Below, piece by piece: positions 1 through 12,805 of a stretch of DNA of 20,435 nucleotides; within the stretch, counting starts at the first letter, position 1, and the number at the start of each line of letters is the position of its first letter. Source of the stretch: Pigoraptor chileana (taxonomy: Eukaryota; Opisthokonta; Filasterea); contig CALSCR010000785.1 in assembly GCA_943704495.1 (NCBI GenBank), positions 1 to 20,435 of the forward strand, written 5' to 3'. Under the pieces are notes generated by a model that was not told where the DNA came from, ran no database searches, and was given only the letters and a program-made list of their open reading frames with translations. Made by a program: the position numbers and the translations under genes.

Positions 1-75
<75 letters not shown>
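1..75. repeat. (TG)n microsatellite inside a PCYT2 intron
   Basis: An uninterrupted TG dinucleotide run fills the left edge and probably extends beyond it. On the coding (minus) strand it is a CA tract starting about 26 bases into the intron after exon 102-147. Its true length cannot be seen. Confidence 0.98.
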
Positions 76-80
<5 letters not shown>

Positions 81-101
81 CAATAAGGGAAGAGAGGATA
101 C

Positions 102-1859
<1,758 letters not shown>

Positions 1860-2805
1860 CTTGCTGCGCTACTTCACCCACGGCGACGAAATCTGCATTC
1901 GATTGAATAAAGATGGAAGATTGGCGGCTGAGACAAGGAGCGGTTGCACGATCTGATGACACACATGACGACACCAAACAAACCACAATTCGCGCCCAGT
2001 GTGTTTATTCGGACGAGTGAGAATCAACTGACACACGCTCACTCAAATCACCATCTCCGAGCTCATGACACCAAGCATTACCTGTGATCTTTAGAGGAGA
2101 TGTTTGAGAGAACGATCGTTGAGAGCGTATGTTAAATACTAAAAGAAGCTTGAATCGAATTCTCGGAGTAGTGTGCAAGACTAGGGTGAGACAGCACTCG
2201 CCGTCCCAATAAGTGGGGACCGTCCGTCACTCTGTGACAGACTAACAGCCCGGGCTTCAGAAAAAGTGATCACAGTTCAAATTTCGATCGAACATTTAAT
2301 GTGAATTTTAATGTGAATTCCGTTGCAGCATTTGGGTTGTTCTGCAAATTAAAATGTAGTCGAGCATTTACGATCGTAAGCCGCCCGGTTGATTAAACTG
2401 AATGTCGAGGGAAAAATGAAGCATATATTGTGGCGTTTTCGAGTCTAGAGATGCCAAGAGCCCCTATGTTTTGGGAGGACGGCTTACGATCGTACAAATC
2501 ACCCCGTTGTTTTGAGTTGAAGCCATCAACTCTGAAAGCAAACTCCGATTCATAGCACGGATTGGTGAGGTTGCATAATATGAATACTGTGTTTTCAGTG
2601 CACTGTACATTTAATTCCACCTTGTGTCAGCTCTGTTGGTGCTGCAAGCTGGTGCTGGCATTCCAGAGCGTGTGACTTCAAGATCCTTTGCTGTGTCATT
2701 ATTTTTGAGAAGTGTTGGGGGTTCCACTTCACATGCGAGGAGGCGCACCGTGCTGCGGAAGCATTCTCAGAGGCGTATCTCGTCCCCTGCGACACACGCA
2801 AGGAA
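1860..2805. promoter_or_regulatory. Divergent intergenic region between PCYT2 and the DENN gene
   Basis: This 946-base stretch lies between two start codons that point away from each other, so it must hold both 5' untranslated regions and promoters. I see no convincing exon in it. A 75-codon ORF at 2393-2620 on the minus strand resembles nothing I recognise. Visible structure: a pair of inverted 15-base repeats at 2369-2383 and 2480-2494, each centred on the palindrome TACGATCGTA; a direct repeat of AATGTGAATT near 2298-2320; and small inverted repeats around 2201-2245. No clear TATA box is placed relative to either start. Confidence 0.7.
2369..2494. repeat. Inverted repeat pair with palindromic cores
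   Basis: TACGATCGTAAGCCG (2369-2383) recurs as its reverse complement at 2480-2494. Allowing one mismatch, the match extends inward to 17 of 18 bases. Each arm holds the self-complementary TACGATCGTA. The arms are 96 bases apart. The pair could be paired binding sites for a dimeric factor in the divergent promoter, or the ends of a 126-base miniature element; no target-site duplication is seen. Confidence 0.75.
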
Positions 2806-5800
2806 ATGGCGGCCACTGAGGATGACAAAAAGCATGTAAACTACATCTTGCTTGCCGAGTTCAATATCGATACTGGGAGCGGTTTGAGCCATCAGTATCC
2901 GGCCCCGACCGGAGCGGATCCACAGTGGGTGTCCCCATTACGCAGCGTCTGCTTCGTCTCTGCCAATCCTTGCACAACGTGATGTTGGAGTGCACTATCA
3001 GTTGCATTGAGCTTGCATGTTGGTCTTACTGCGGCCTCTTGATGTACATCATCTTGCTCTTAGCGTTCTTGCTGAGCTTATGCTTCCTGACGGCGCTCAC
3101 AAGCGCGAAGAGGATTGGACAATCTTTTTTCTTAATCAAGAACCTCCGAACGTAAGTGGCACATTTAATCAGATGTATGTAGAATTTCCTCTGGCCAAGT
3201 TCTCTTATGGCACTGTTGTCAATGCGCGGTTGTGTAGCTGGTTTCCAACTGGACTGCGAGTAGTATATACATATATTACTGCTATTCTGCTTATTCTATA
3301 ATACTACTGCGAGCAAGAATGCGTGGGGAATGGCCAAATGGCAGAGCCTGCCGTGCTTTAGAATAGCATTGGTGTCTGTGGTCTGTTGCGTGTACGTCCA
3401 CAGCCTCACGTCTCTCGCTTGCAAATTCGATTGGCGCAGGATGGACGGAAGCCTGTGTCGAGCAACCGGCAGAGCGTTCGTCGCCCCGAACAGCACCACC
3501 AAGCGTGAGTAGCCGCGTCATGTTAGGCACCTTGATCACAGGATGCACGTCGGGGTCTCCGCCTTGTCAATGTGTGTGGATTTCGGTGGTGCATGTACGC
3601 TGCTGACGGCTTTGACTGTATATTGCGATTTCTTTACCCATAGTGCAACCCCTGTGTTGGAGGCATACGTGTACGAATTCACGGAGGCCAATCAAGGTGA
3701 GATGTCCGAAATAATATGTTTATGTGCTTCAATTTGTGCTACTTCTACGTGCACACTGCAAGCATGTGATGCTTAAACTGGCTTTATTTGCGTGCGCTAT
3801 AATCGGATAGATGCGACATTACTTGTCTCCGCAAACGTACGCTCTTTTTATAATCCGGTTTGTGTAGTCCATGGACAGCGCCTGAGAGGCTTGAATCCAA
3901 TATCTCTCATGTCTGTTTTGGATTTCCAGCGTGGGACCAAATCGGCGAGACACGCATGAAGATCCACTTGGAACCCAACGCGATCGCCATCATGGACGGG
4001 GAAACACTCATCCGGAGAATGTGAGCAACCGTGCACTCACACAATTGAATGAGTACTTGTTTGCATGTGTGTCGGCCATTTGCACAACATGCAAACCTAT
4101 TATATTGTGCGGCCATGAATATGCGGTTTTTTGCGCGAGTGCGGGATTCGTCGTGCGACAGGGCATCTGTTTTGTTTCAATATGTGCTGCTGCCATAGTC
4201 TGCCATAGTCTGCCATGTATTCTGGTCCCGTCGGGGGGGATACGGGGACTGTCTGTGATGCTGCATGCTGATGAGCACTTTTCACTGGCATGCAGTGGGC
4301 GGAATGCTGAGCTCCAGCACCAAAGCATGGAGCCCATGTACCATTGCGTGATTTCGGGAGACGCCGCTTTTGGTGAGTCACGTGAACAGTTAGTTCGGTG
4401 TGTCATTTTAGAAAGCCCTTCCGAGTGCAAGAAAATATGAGGATGGACACGTCACATGCTTCTGTCGGTTGTTTGTATGAGAAAAGCAGTTTGTGGCGAT
4501 ACATGTGTGGATAATGGCTGAGTGGGATCGTAGGTGGAGTGTGTCTGCATGGTAGGAGGGCTGAACGACTGGCCCACGCATTGGCGGCTGCGACTGACTG
4601 TGCAGGCTTCCGATTTGCTGAGGACCAATTGGAGCGGCAATTTGAGACTCACTGCGAGGAGCTCCGAGGTGCGTCTTGTTTTTTGTGTGAATTCCATGGT
4701 GTCACGCTTGAATTGCGTCAATTACTACACGGTGGCCGCACTGACCCATACGTTGGTGACCTGTCCACCTGCGCAGTTCCTGAGGTCGCTCTCGTGAAAA
4801 AGGACGAAGCTGCGAAGAAGGTAAGCAGATATTCACATGTCCCGTGTGCGTTCGTGTGCTTTGCTTTCTACGCCTTGCCCATTTACATGCATGAATTGAC
4901 TTTCGTATCTCGTCTAAACTTTTGTGTGTGTGTGTGTATGTGTATGTATTAGGATGACGATGTTGAAGAAGATCCGGAGAACAGCAAGCCCAAGCCCTTT
5001 CTCTATTGTCTCAACCTTATTCGCAACAAACTGACGGCGGAAGTGCGACGTGGTGCCGTTGTCAAGTCTATGGCCATCTGCACACGCCACAAGTTTATTC
5101 ACGTATACAAGGCGAGTTCATTGCACTTGCTAACCACGGGCTCTCTGCTGCACGCTTCATCGATTTCTTTTCCTGTCAGTGCTTCTTTTGGTATTTGTGC
5201 GTTTTGTGTTTGTTGCTTTCGTGTCTGATCGAGACCATTTTCAACTGCACATCCATCCCGCCAATCAGCCTCTATTGCTTCTGGCCCTCGATCGATACTT
5301 TAAAACCCCCGACGTGAGCGTTCTTGCGGAGCTCTATGATGCAATCAACGCCATGGACCTCCGTGGCATGCCCGATCTCACGCAGAGCGAGCGCCAAATT
5401 CTGCGCACAAGCGGAGATAAGGAGAAACAAGTCTACACGACGGCAGTCAACTACATGAAAATCAACATCCCTATCCGATGCCCGATTGCCATGCTCGAGG
5501 ACGAAGTTGGCGATGTGAGTGTGTTGATGGGCATGCTTGTGCGTGGATGGTGTCGGAGCATGAACGCGTTTCCCCACATTTGCATGCCATGATCATCTCT
5601 GCTTGATGTGCCACTTTAAATGTATTCTGAATGCGTATTCTCACCCGCGTGCTATTTTGCGATGTGTGTCGCCCCGTTCAGCCGTCCGTTGTCGCCCTGA
5701 TCAACAAGTTCGGACTGGGCGTGATGACCATCTACAACGCTCTGCTCTCTGACAAGCGCATCATGTTCCTTGGTTACAACCGACCGTCACATGAGGTGTG

Positions 5801-7709
5801 TTATTTGGCGACTGTGCGTTTGTACGCATGTTGGGCTGTACAACTGCTTTGCTGTCTGCGGAGTGCGATTGCCTGTGTTGATGGCCGCCGATTTGTCCTA
5901 CAGGTCGCTCAATATGTCCTCAGTGCGTGCCAGCTTGTATGTCCTCCCATCCGAGGTCTCATAACAAGGGCCTTTCCTTACACAAATCTGACGTACCTCA
6001 AGTTTTTGGAATTGTGAGTTGATCAATTGGACTGCCGCATTTTTGAGCGAGTTTGTTTTGAGCTCGGTGTATCAGCCGACTGATTCATACGCTGGGACTA
6101 ATGTTATGGTTGTCCCCGAATGTTGTATGTGAATTTGCAGCCGGGGCTATATTGTTGGCGTGACAAATCCCGTTTTCAAGGAGAACTCAAACTGGTGGGA
6201 TGTGCTCTGCGACATGGATAGCGGCAAGGTCATCATGAACCCCAAACTGCCCGTGCCGGAAACAGTCAAGCATCTCGGCATGGACAATGAATTCATGGCG
6301 GAGGTGAGTGCCTGTGGTCGTTGCTCGCCCACGGGTGCACCTTTGGACATGGCTCGGTTTACATTATTTGTGATTCAATCGACTGGATGATAAGTTCCGA
6401 GTGCCAACCATTTGTTGCGCTTGGCACCTGCACTCTCTCTGTGGAATAACCTTTATGAACTCCATTGGCTAAGTGCATACGCTCTTTCGGTCAACCAGGT
6501 GCTGCACCGAATTGAGGCGCATTACGGCGAGGACCACATCAGGAAGATGTTCAACGACTACACGCAAAGGTGCGCTTGCTGACCCCTGTGAAGGAAATGG
6601 ACTACGTGGGCAGCAGTCTCAATAATTCTTAAACCAGATTTAATTTGTTGTGTTTTTCGCTCCGTGTATGTCGGGCTGTGTGTTAACTTTCGATAATGTT
6701 TGTTTTGGTGTGCAGGATAGCGGAAATTGCGCTCGAATGCGCTGAGTTTTCGGATGATGCCAACAAACGAAAAGAAATCGACGGCAACTCAATGCGGGTG
6801 GAAGCATGGAAGCGCACCATGACATTCAAGACATTTTCTGAGGTGTGTGGGACTGGCTTACTTGTGCTGGTGGCTGTGCCTATGTAAGCAATACTAAGCC
6901 CGGACAAAATATGCGGCGAACAATTTTGCGAAGTCTCGTCATCTGCCGGAATATAGCCTCGTATGCTTCCCCAGTATGTCCGTGTGCTGTAAGTTGGGCC
7001 GACGTTTGTAAATATTGAACTGTACCATGTTCAGGATCGAAACAAGATGAAAGCAGCCCGCACTATTAAAAACTGCGATGCCGAACGGCACATTGCGAAG
7101 CTGCGGGTGCGGAAGACCCTCTCTGCCCAAGAAATCTACTCGATCTACAAGGACTTTATAAATTCGATCACAACCGAGGCACAGCTGATGGAGGTGAACC
7201 TTGAAACTTGTGTCGACTTTAGCGTTGGCTGTTTTGTTAGGCTTGCAATGACTCTTGCGTTGTTTCTCAACTCGCATGCGCTTGATTGCAAATGTTTGTG
7301 CATGCACGAACATAGTTCCTTTCGTACCTCCCGGAGAACCAGGGTGGCTTGTATCCGGTCGCTGTGAGCCTACTGCATCCGGCAGAGAATGTGCGCAAGG
7401 CCACCGCAGAACTCTTCACCCGCCTTGCGAAACTGAAGGTGAGTACAATAGGTTGATGCATCGGAAATGACATCTTTCACTCTCAGTTCGGCAGTCCCGA
7501 CGGTGTTCGCTTTACAGGACGCGAACTTCATGCCGATGCACTTCTTGTTATCTTGGTGACGAGAACAAAGGATGTGAATCAAATTGGTGAACAACCGATG
7601 CCTCTTCCTGTCCTTGCAGACGGGAAGCGATTTTATCGGTGGAATGAATCCATTCCTTCGCCTGGCGTATGAGCGCAGCAAAGTCCTGTTGCAGCCGAGG
7701 AAGACATGA
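2806..7709 (+). CDS. DENN-domain protein of the Afi1/SPA (polarity axis stabilisation) type
   Basis: Eighteen exons: 2806-2924, 3064-3151, 3404-3504, 3644-3696, 3930-4020, 4296-4372, 4606-4668, 4777-4820, 4953-5111, 5269-5514, 5682-5795, 5904-6013, 6141-6303, 6499-6569, 6716-6842, 7035-7193, 7316-7438 and 7620-7709. They total 1998 bases and 665 residues, every junction in phase. Residues 11-69 look like the Afi1 N-terminal region (YPAPTGAD, then [18 protein letters not shown]). An acidic linker spans 213-222. [20 protein letters not shown] begins near 228. The conserved DENN/SPA core covers about 348-470, with [20 protein letters not shown] and [20 protein letters not shown]. In yeast, Afi1 binds the small GTPase Arf3 and supports polarity; DENN proteins are often GTPase exchange factors. 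The substrate GTPase here is unknown. The exon ending at 5111 is followed by a GC donor. Most 5'-half exons are small, so individual boundaries there (notably exon 3) are less certain than the core. Confidence 0.85.
5112..5268 (+). other. GC-AG intron in the DENN gene
   Basis: The donor is CAAG|gcgagt and the acceptor caatcag|CC. The join keeps phase 0 and continues HKFIHVYK directly into [10 protein letters not shown], a junction conserved in this family. No GT donor nearby preserves the protein. Confidence 0.85.
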
Positions 7710-7844
7710 GTCTCGTGCGGCCCACAACAATGTCACTCCTGGCTCGGCTCTGTATGGGGATGAGCCAGCTCAGACGTATTGTACACAATACTCGACCGTG
7801 AGGGCATTCACGGACTCGATTAGAGAAATGTTTTTGAATTGTTA

Positions 7845-7850
7845 ATTAAA
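7845..7850 (+). terminator. Probable polyadenylation signal of the DENN gene
   Basis: ATTAAA, the commonest variant of AATAAA, lies 136 bases past the TGA stop at 7707-7709. Assigned by position and motif only. Confidence 0.45.
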
Positions 7851-7943
7851 CCGGCGGGCTGCAGCTGTCGCATTTCCAAAACCACACTCGAGTGGACGTT
7901 GCAAGTCATGGGCGCGTTCACTTGTAGGCCGTTAAATATATGG

Positions 7944-8035
7944 CAGCTATGACCCAGTGAATCTTAAAAATCAGTATGTCAGTTATGGCCCAGTGAATCT
8001 AAATCAGTGTATCAGCTATGGCCCAGTGAATCGTA
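7944..8035. repeat. Three-copy imperfect minisatellite
   Basis: The core CAGCTATGGCCCAGTGAATC occurs at 7944, 7980 and 8013 with one or two base changes (GACCC in copy one, GTTAT in copy two). Repeat spacing is 36 then 33 bases. It lies in the spacer downstream of the DENN gene and is probably a slippage-type repeat. Confidence 0.85.
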
Positions 8036-8892
8036 AGGTTGAGAGAGTTTGGTTTAAATCGCAGCAACGTGGGCCAGCCGCACTGCAGCTGAAATGCAAG
8101 CAATATAATTTCGATGTGCTGCTTCCACTTTTATGAAATGACTCGGAATTGACTTGAACCACTCGACCCATACTTTACTTTCAGTAAATCACAACGGAAG
8201 ATGGAATGTCTCCGATTAACACTAGTCTTGTCTTACTTACCAGTATGTCAAAAGTTTGTCCACTGTATAATTCAAGCAGACTGCCATGATTTCGTTCACC
8301 GGTCTTGTTTCCACCTCAATTCAAATGAATCTCTGACGCTATAAATTTCTCCAGCCGCTTTAAGTTCCTGCGTACCGTCGGTGTGCTTCAAATCCGCCCG
8401 GCTCTGTCTTACAGCCGTCGGTCTCCGTAACGGTCGGACGTGTCATGCCGTGGCCGTGCTGTCACGACAATTCCGTTCCCGCCGTCCGTTCAGTTCAAAT
8501 CGACAGCACGGGTCCGGACTGTCATAGCACTGTGCCACTCCATGATCAGTCTCGACTGTCAAAAGATTGTCACAGTTCTGATATTCAGGATAGCTACATT
8601 AAATTTTCTCCCCACTTAGTAGTGCCTCGAGACCTATCATTAGCGCTCAAAGGATCTTGCCTTCCAAGTGACCCACACCGAGCGGTCAGCTGCCGAGGCG
8701 ACAGTCAGATAACACCAGCCGCAACGCAAAAATAAACAACCCAAAGCAAAGAATTGTTCTCACATAAACCATTCCCAAACACAGAAACAAAAGACAAGGA
8801 ACAAACGCATATGCTGCACAGTTGCATGGCTGCAATCAAAGACATATTGAGTTTACATAGCGAGACACCGCCGCTTGCCAAAAAGGGCGTGC

Positions 8893-10285
8893 TCACAAGC
8901 GGATTCTCCTGCTGTCCTGAAAGAACGAGCGGATAAAGTACACCTGAATCACGGCGACAATTACAAGTACAACGCATTCAATGACAGAGAACCATGTCGT
9001 CCGGAAGAGGTTGTCTTCAGCAGTCGCCATATGCCTGCGCATGGGGACATACATTCCGCCACAAGTGTGGGAAGCCAGTCAGTACCGTCCGTGTGTGCGT
9101 TCGACTCGTTAAGCAGCACGGACACTCACGTGATTGGCCATCGCACGCACAACAGTATGCGCACAGAGGCAATGGAAAACGCGCTGACAGGAGAACATGC
9201 AGAGAGTCGATGGGCGGACTCGGACACAGCAATCCCATGCCCAATTCACTAGAGCCGAGCACCAAAGCCAGTCACACACCTTGTCATCCTATGCTGGAAG
9301 TAGCCCATGTCCTCTGTCACATGCTCAATCTTCATGCTGATGCGATCAACAGTGTTCTGAACGTTTTGCACGGAAATGTCGACCAAGTTGTCGCGGAGGT
9401 CGGCTTCCTCCGATTCCCATTCAAACTCATGCCCTGAAAATGACACATCAAGAGAAAGGGACGAGCAAGACTCTCAGTCGATCGGTCGGCAGCGGAAACG
9501 GATTACACACACACACACACACACACATACACAGATGCATCATACATCCGCAAGGTTCAAAGAATTCGCCTCGAGAAAGCAAGAAAAAGTGATCAAAATG
9601 CTACTTCAAAAACAGCGACATAAGTAACGATCCATACCAGGCTTGAGCGCACGCAGTTCGAAAAACACGTTCTTTTCGGCCATTGTGGAGAACGAATTGC
9701 TGAAGCAGACGCGGTACTGCCCGCCGCTCTCGACTTCATGGGCAGTAGTTCCCTCACGTGACCGTTGCTCGTGGGAAATGAGAACGTCATGGGGATCGAA
9801 GACAGTGAAATCAATGTCCAGTTGGCCACCGGAGAGAACCTGCACAGCGCAGCAATGGTAGGCACCCGCGTTCAGAGGGCAACAATCATCCGCCAAACAA
9901 GACCAAGAATGTATACAAAGGCACACACGGACAGTCGCAGAAACATATCACACACAAGCACACCGCACCCACACAACGGCACTTTTAGACCATGACGAGG
10001 CGCAGAGCATGCAGATAGCACGACCACGTTCGCTGTTCAGCACTGAAAAAAAATGTATGCCACTAAAATTTCTCGTCGCTTGTGTTTGTCTGCCAGTCAA
10101 CAGTCACCGCAAAACCCACCTGATAAGTAATATCCAGACGCTCTCCCTGATTCAGTTGTTCCCAAACACACTCAATCTTTCCGGGAAGAAGCTTCAGCGT
10201 CATCACAGTCGACCTGCATGGTAGGGCAACTCAGTGTTCAGCAGAATTTAAGGCGATACATATATATTATATTTTATATATATAC

Positions 10286-10337
<52 letters not shown>

Positions 10338-10474
10338 GTATGCAAGGACGCGGGCTCAGCATGCAAGGACGCGGAAATGGGATCGCCCCATAACAGCAAT
10401 CACCTGTCGTCCAGTGCACTGCAGAAAGACGAAAGCGCAAGAAGCGCCAACGCAGCGAGTGCTATGGGCGCCAT
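8893..10474 (-). CDS. p24/TMED family ER-Golgi cargo receptor
   Basis: Exons on the minus strand: 10404-10474, 10120-10213, 9638-9839, 9280-9433 and 8893-9034; 663 bases, 220 residues, all phases agree. The protein has the full p24 layout. A signal peptide (MAPIALAALALLALSSFCSA) is encoded mostly by exon 1. A GOLD domain spans about 26-123 with the conserved cysteine pair Cys39 and Cys100 (IECVWEQL and YRVCFSN). An amphipathic coiled coil follows at about 131-180, one membrane span at about 188-207, and a short cytosolic tail RSFFQDSRRIRL. The FF pair is the COPII-binding motif of the family, and basic residues follow it as in COPI-binding tails. Family members cycle between ER and Golgi as heteromers and load GPI-anchored and other cargo. 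The FFQD tail most resembles the gamma class (TMED1/5), but subfamily is an inference. Confidence 0.95.
9504..9532. repeat. (CA)n microsatellite in p24 intron 3
   Basis: An almost pure CA run with one interruption (CATACACA) near its right end, inside the intron between exons 9638-9839 and 9280-9433. Confidence 0.95.
10259..10374. repeat. (TA)n microsatellite plus a short tandem duplication in p24 intron 1
   Basis: TA-rich alternating sequence covers 10259-10340, broken by TATACATATA and TATGTA variants. It is followed by two copies of ATGCAAGGACGCGG at 10340-10353 and 10361-10374, a 21-base period. All lie between p24 exons 1 and 2, so they do not touch the protein. Confidence 0.9.
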
Positions 10475-10841
10475 GTTTAATACCCTAGGAGAGTACGAAA
10501 CAGGGGCTTTGTTATGCAAGTGTTGAAGCAGAAATAGTTGCAGTTGCATCGAGCAATTACATTGCCTTTGTACGCCAGTGGTCTGCCGAAGCGCACAGCT
10601 GGTCCCGTGACAGCTCGTGGGGCAGAAAACAGAGACGTAAGCGAGATCTCGTGCAAATAATTGATAATCGGAATGTTGCTAGTTCGCCGGCAGCCTCACA
10701 CTCAGGTGGACTGGCGCGCCGGCAACTGCGGATTACAACAAGCACGGACGGAACGCATCGAGTCAGTGACATGTTGAAACACTATATGGGGACAAAAAAT
10801 TGCTCTGCAAAGCTGCCGTTGGTAGTACTCTTCCACAAAAA
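10475..10841. promoter_or_regulatory. Divergent promoter region between p24 and the LRR gene
   Basis: Only 367 bases separate the two start codons, which face apart, so this is a compact bidirectional promoter. No convincing exon was found; short ORFs on both strands lack any domain. No TATA box can be assigned with confidence. Confidence 0.6.
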
Positions 10842-12672
10842 ATGGCTGAAGGTGAGTGATGTATGAAATTTGCATTGAATTCTGGGAACGTAAGCCCGGC
10901 TCGTCAGCGACTGACTCTCTCACGTGTACACCGGCTCTCGACTTCAGACGCAGATAGCATCACTGAGTCGGAGATCAAGCGGATCGCCGGGGAGTTCGAC
11001 ATTCTCAGTGTGTCAAAATTTGATGCAAGTCATCGCGGTGGGCTTCTATGTTTTAAGGACGGCCGGCGATGCATGTACCGTCCTGAAAATATTGCTGCGT
11101 GCGTTTTTAAAGTGTCTGAAATTTTTACAGAATTGTGGCCAATCTGGACAGCATTTGGCATGGGATTTCAGGGTGTGGGCTCATGGCATCATTATGCGTT
11201 ATCATCATTCGCGCCACCTCAACAATAGGTATTCGCTCCCTCAGCACTTTTGCTCAGTGCGTTGGAATTGTATCCCTGAACTTGGCGCATAATTGCATCG
11301 TAAGTCTTTCGGACCTTGCGGAACTCTCAAAGCTACGTATTCTGGACGTTAGCTACAACAAAGTGAAGCGATTAAGTGGGTGAATCAGGCTCCGCTCGAC
11401 TGGGCATGTACTTGGACGGAAGATGTGACAGCGAGAAAGCTGGCCTCGCGAGTGCTGTTTCTTTTGCGTGTAGCCATGACTATACCTGAGTCGCCTTTTC
11501 TGTCTGCGCGATCATTCGGTGGAGGGGTTCTTTTGAGTCCGCTGGTGAATGATCTGCACACTAACCTATTCTACATTGCCGCTCTCTTGCTCATATCGCT
11601 AACAATTCAATTGATTTGACGGTTAGGAGTTGAATAATCCATTTTCATTTGGATGCGCCAAAGTCTAACACTCTGAATTGTGATCGCATTATCACACCCG
11701 CAAAACGCAGACGGACTCGAGAATCTGTGTGAATTAGAGCGGTTGTACCTACAAGGCAATCAGATTGATGGGTTTGAAAGCGTGGCGGTGCTGTCTTCGC
11801 ATCCGCTGCTGACACACTTGTCCTTCCAAAAGCTAGATGGGTCTGATGCGAATCCAAGTGGGTACAGCCAGCCGCACTTCTCTTGTCAACACCCCCTGCA
11901 ACGCATCCTGTTGTCACGTGCTGTCAATTCTAATAGTTGCGGTTGTTGTCGTCTGAAACTTCGGTCCACCTGCCCTGATGCACTTTTCCTTGGCGTGCAG
12001 TTTGTAAATTATCCGTGTATGAGGGCGCGCTGTTTAGTCGCTTTCCCTCTCTAGTTGCGTTGGATGGACGCCGCATTGGCGCCAGAAAGGGCAACGAGCG
12101 TGCCGATTTCTACGCAGCGTGCGACGATCTCCGCCGGGACATTGGAAAAGTGCGGGCAGGAAAGCAGACGGGCTCCGTGGCGGACGTGAGCGCACCGAAG
12201 CCAATATCATGGATGCCAGGTTAGTGGTTCGTTCCGTTCCGTGTGTTTATCAGTTTCCTATTAATTTCATGCACACGGCCTACAATCTATTGTTGTAATA
12301 GCACATCACGTGTTGCATGGTTGGGATATCTGACTGTGAAGTCGCCGTGCACACCCTCATGAACATTGCGCCCGCCATTCAAAAATCAGACGACTTTTGG
12401 AAGATCGCTCCCTGCGGGAAGGACGAAGAAATGCGAGCCATTTGCGACAAGTTCTCAGGTGAACTGCTGTGTGTGCATTCATAGCAGAGAATGGACACGC
12501 TGTCCCGCATGTTCACATTGCACAAACTACTGACCAATGCGTTTCTACACCAATTGCGATATGCCCTCACCCTCCCGCACGCATACACACAGACGACTTG
12601 TCCTATGTGAAGAAACTTAACGGAGAAGCACTTGCTTTGATTGCGGATCTCACTGACGGGACGGAACCATAA
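10842..12672 (+). CDS. Leucine-rich-repeat protein, LRRC61-like
   Basis: Exons 10842-10851, 10948-11037, 11229-11375, 11711-11857, 12001-12219, 12342-12458 and 12593-12672 sum to 810 bases, 269 residues, close to the 259 of human LRRC61. Residues 7-20 (SITESEIKRIAGEF) precede SDS22-type repeats: IVSLNLAHNCI, LRILDVSYNKV, LERLYLQGNQI. A cap follows (NPICKL ... SLVALDGRRI), matching the NP-C ... L-x-x-I-D-G-x-x-V ending of LRRC61. The tail (about 150-269) is polar with no recognised domain. LRR proteins of this type are binding scaffolds; the partner is unknown. The start codon sits on an exon with only ten coding bases. The acceptor of exon 6 (ctgtgaag|TC) is pyrimidine-poor and the least secure boundary; a nearer AG would bring in a stop. 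ATTAAA at 12688-12693 may be the polyadenylation signal. Confidence 0.8.
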
Positions 12673-12687
12673 CAGGAGAAAATTGAT

Positions 12688-12693
12688 ATTAAA
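12688..12693 (+). terminator. Probable polyadenylation signal of the LRR gene
   Basis: ATTAAA lies 16 bases after the TAA stop at 12670-12672, in the 133-base spacer between two convergent genes. Assigned by motif and position only. Confidence 0.4.
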
Positions 12694-12805
12694 GTTTCAC
12701 GGTTCTGATGCGCGACACCGACGCATCAGGAGAAAACAAGCAATGTTTTTACGCAATGGGATATGTACATGGGAGGATGAGAATCTGCGCATGTGTAACG
12801 ATGCA

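Larger units (their letters stand above)
7710..8892. other. Convergent intergenic region, no gene seen
   Basis: This 1.18-kb spacer lies between the ends of the DENN gene (+) and the p24 gene (-). An ATTAAA at 7845-7850 is placed well to serve as the DENN polyadenylation signal. A minisatellite follows at 7944-8035. The ORF at 8445-8735 has no domain and no splice context. No clear AATAAA was seen for p24 on the minus strand. Confidence 0.65.

Noticed and set aside
2393-2620. A 75-codon minus-strand ORF in the PCYT2-DENN promoter
   Set aside because: No domain, contains one arm of the inverted repeat, and lies between two start codons. More likely untranslated or promoter sequence.
3931-4440. 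A 169-codon plus-strand ORF
   Set aside because: It spans two DENN exons and the intron between them; the intron part has no resemblance to the family and both splice sites are good.
7507-7550. A possible extra DENN exon after ctttacag near 7518
   Set aside because: It ends quickly in a stop. Skipping it joins LAKLK to [20 protein letters not shown] in phase, matching the family ending.
8445-8735. A 96-codon plus-strand ORF in the convergent spacer
   Set aside because: No domain, odd composition, no splice or polyadenylation context. Treated as chance.
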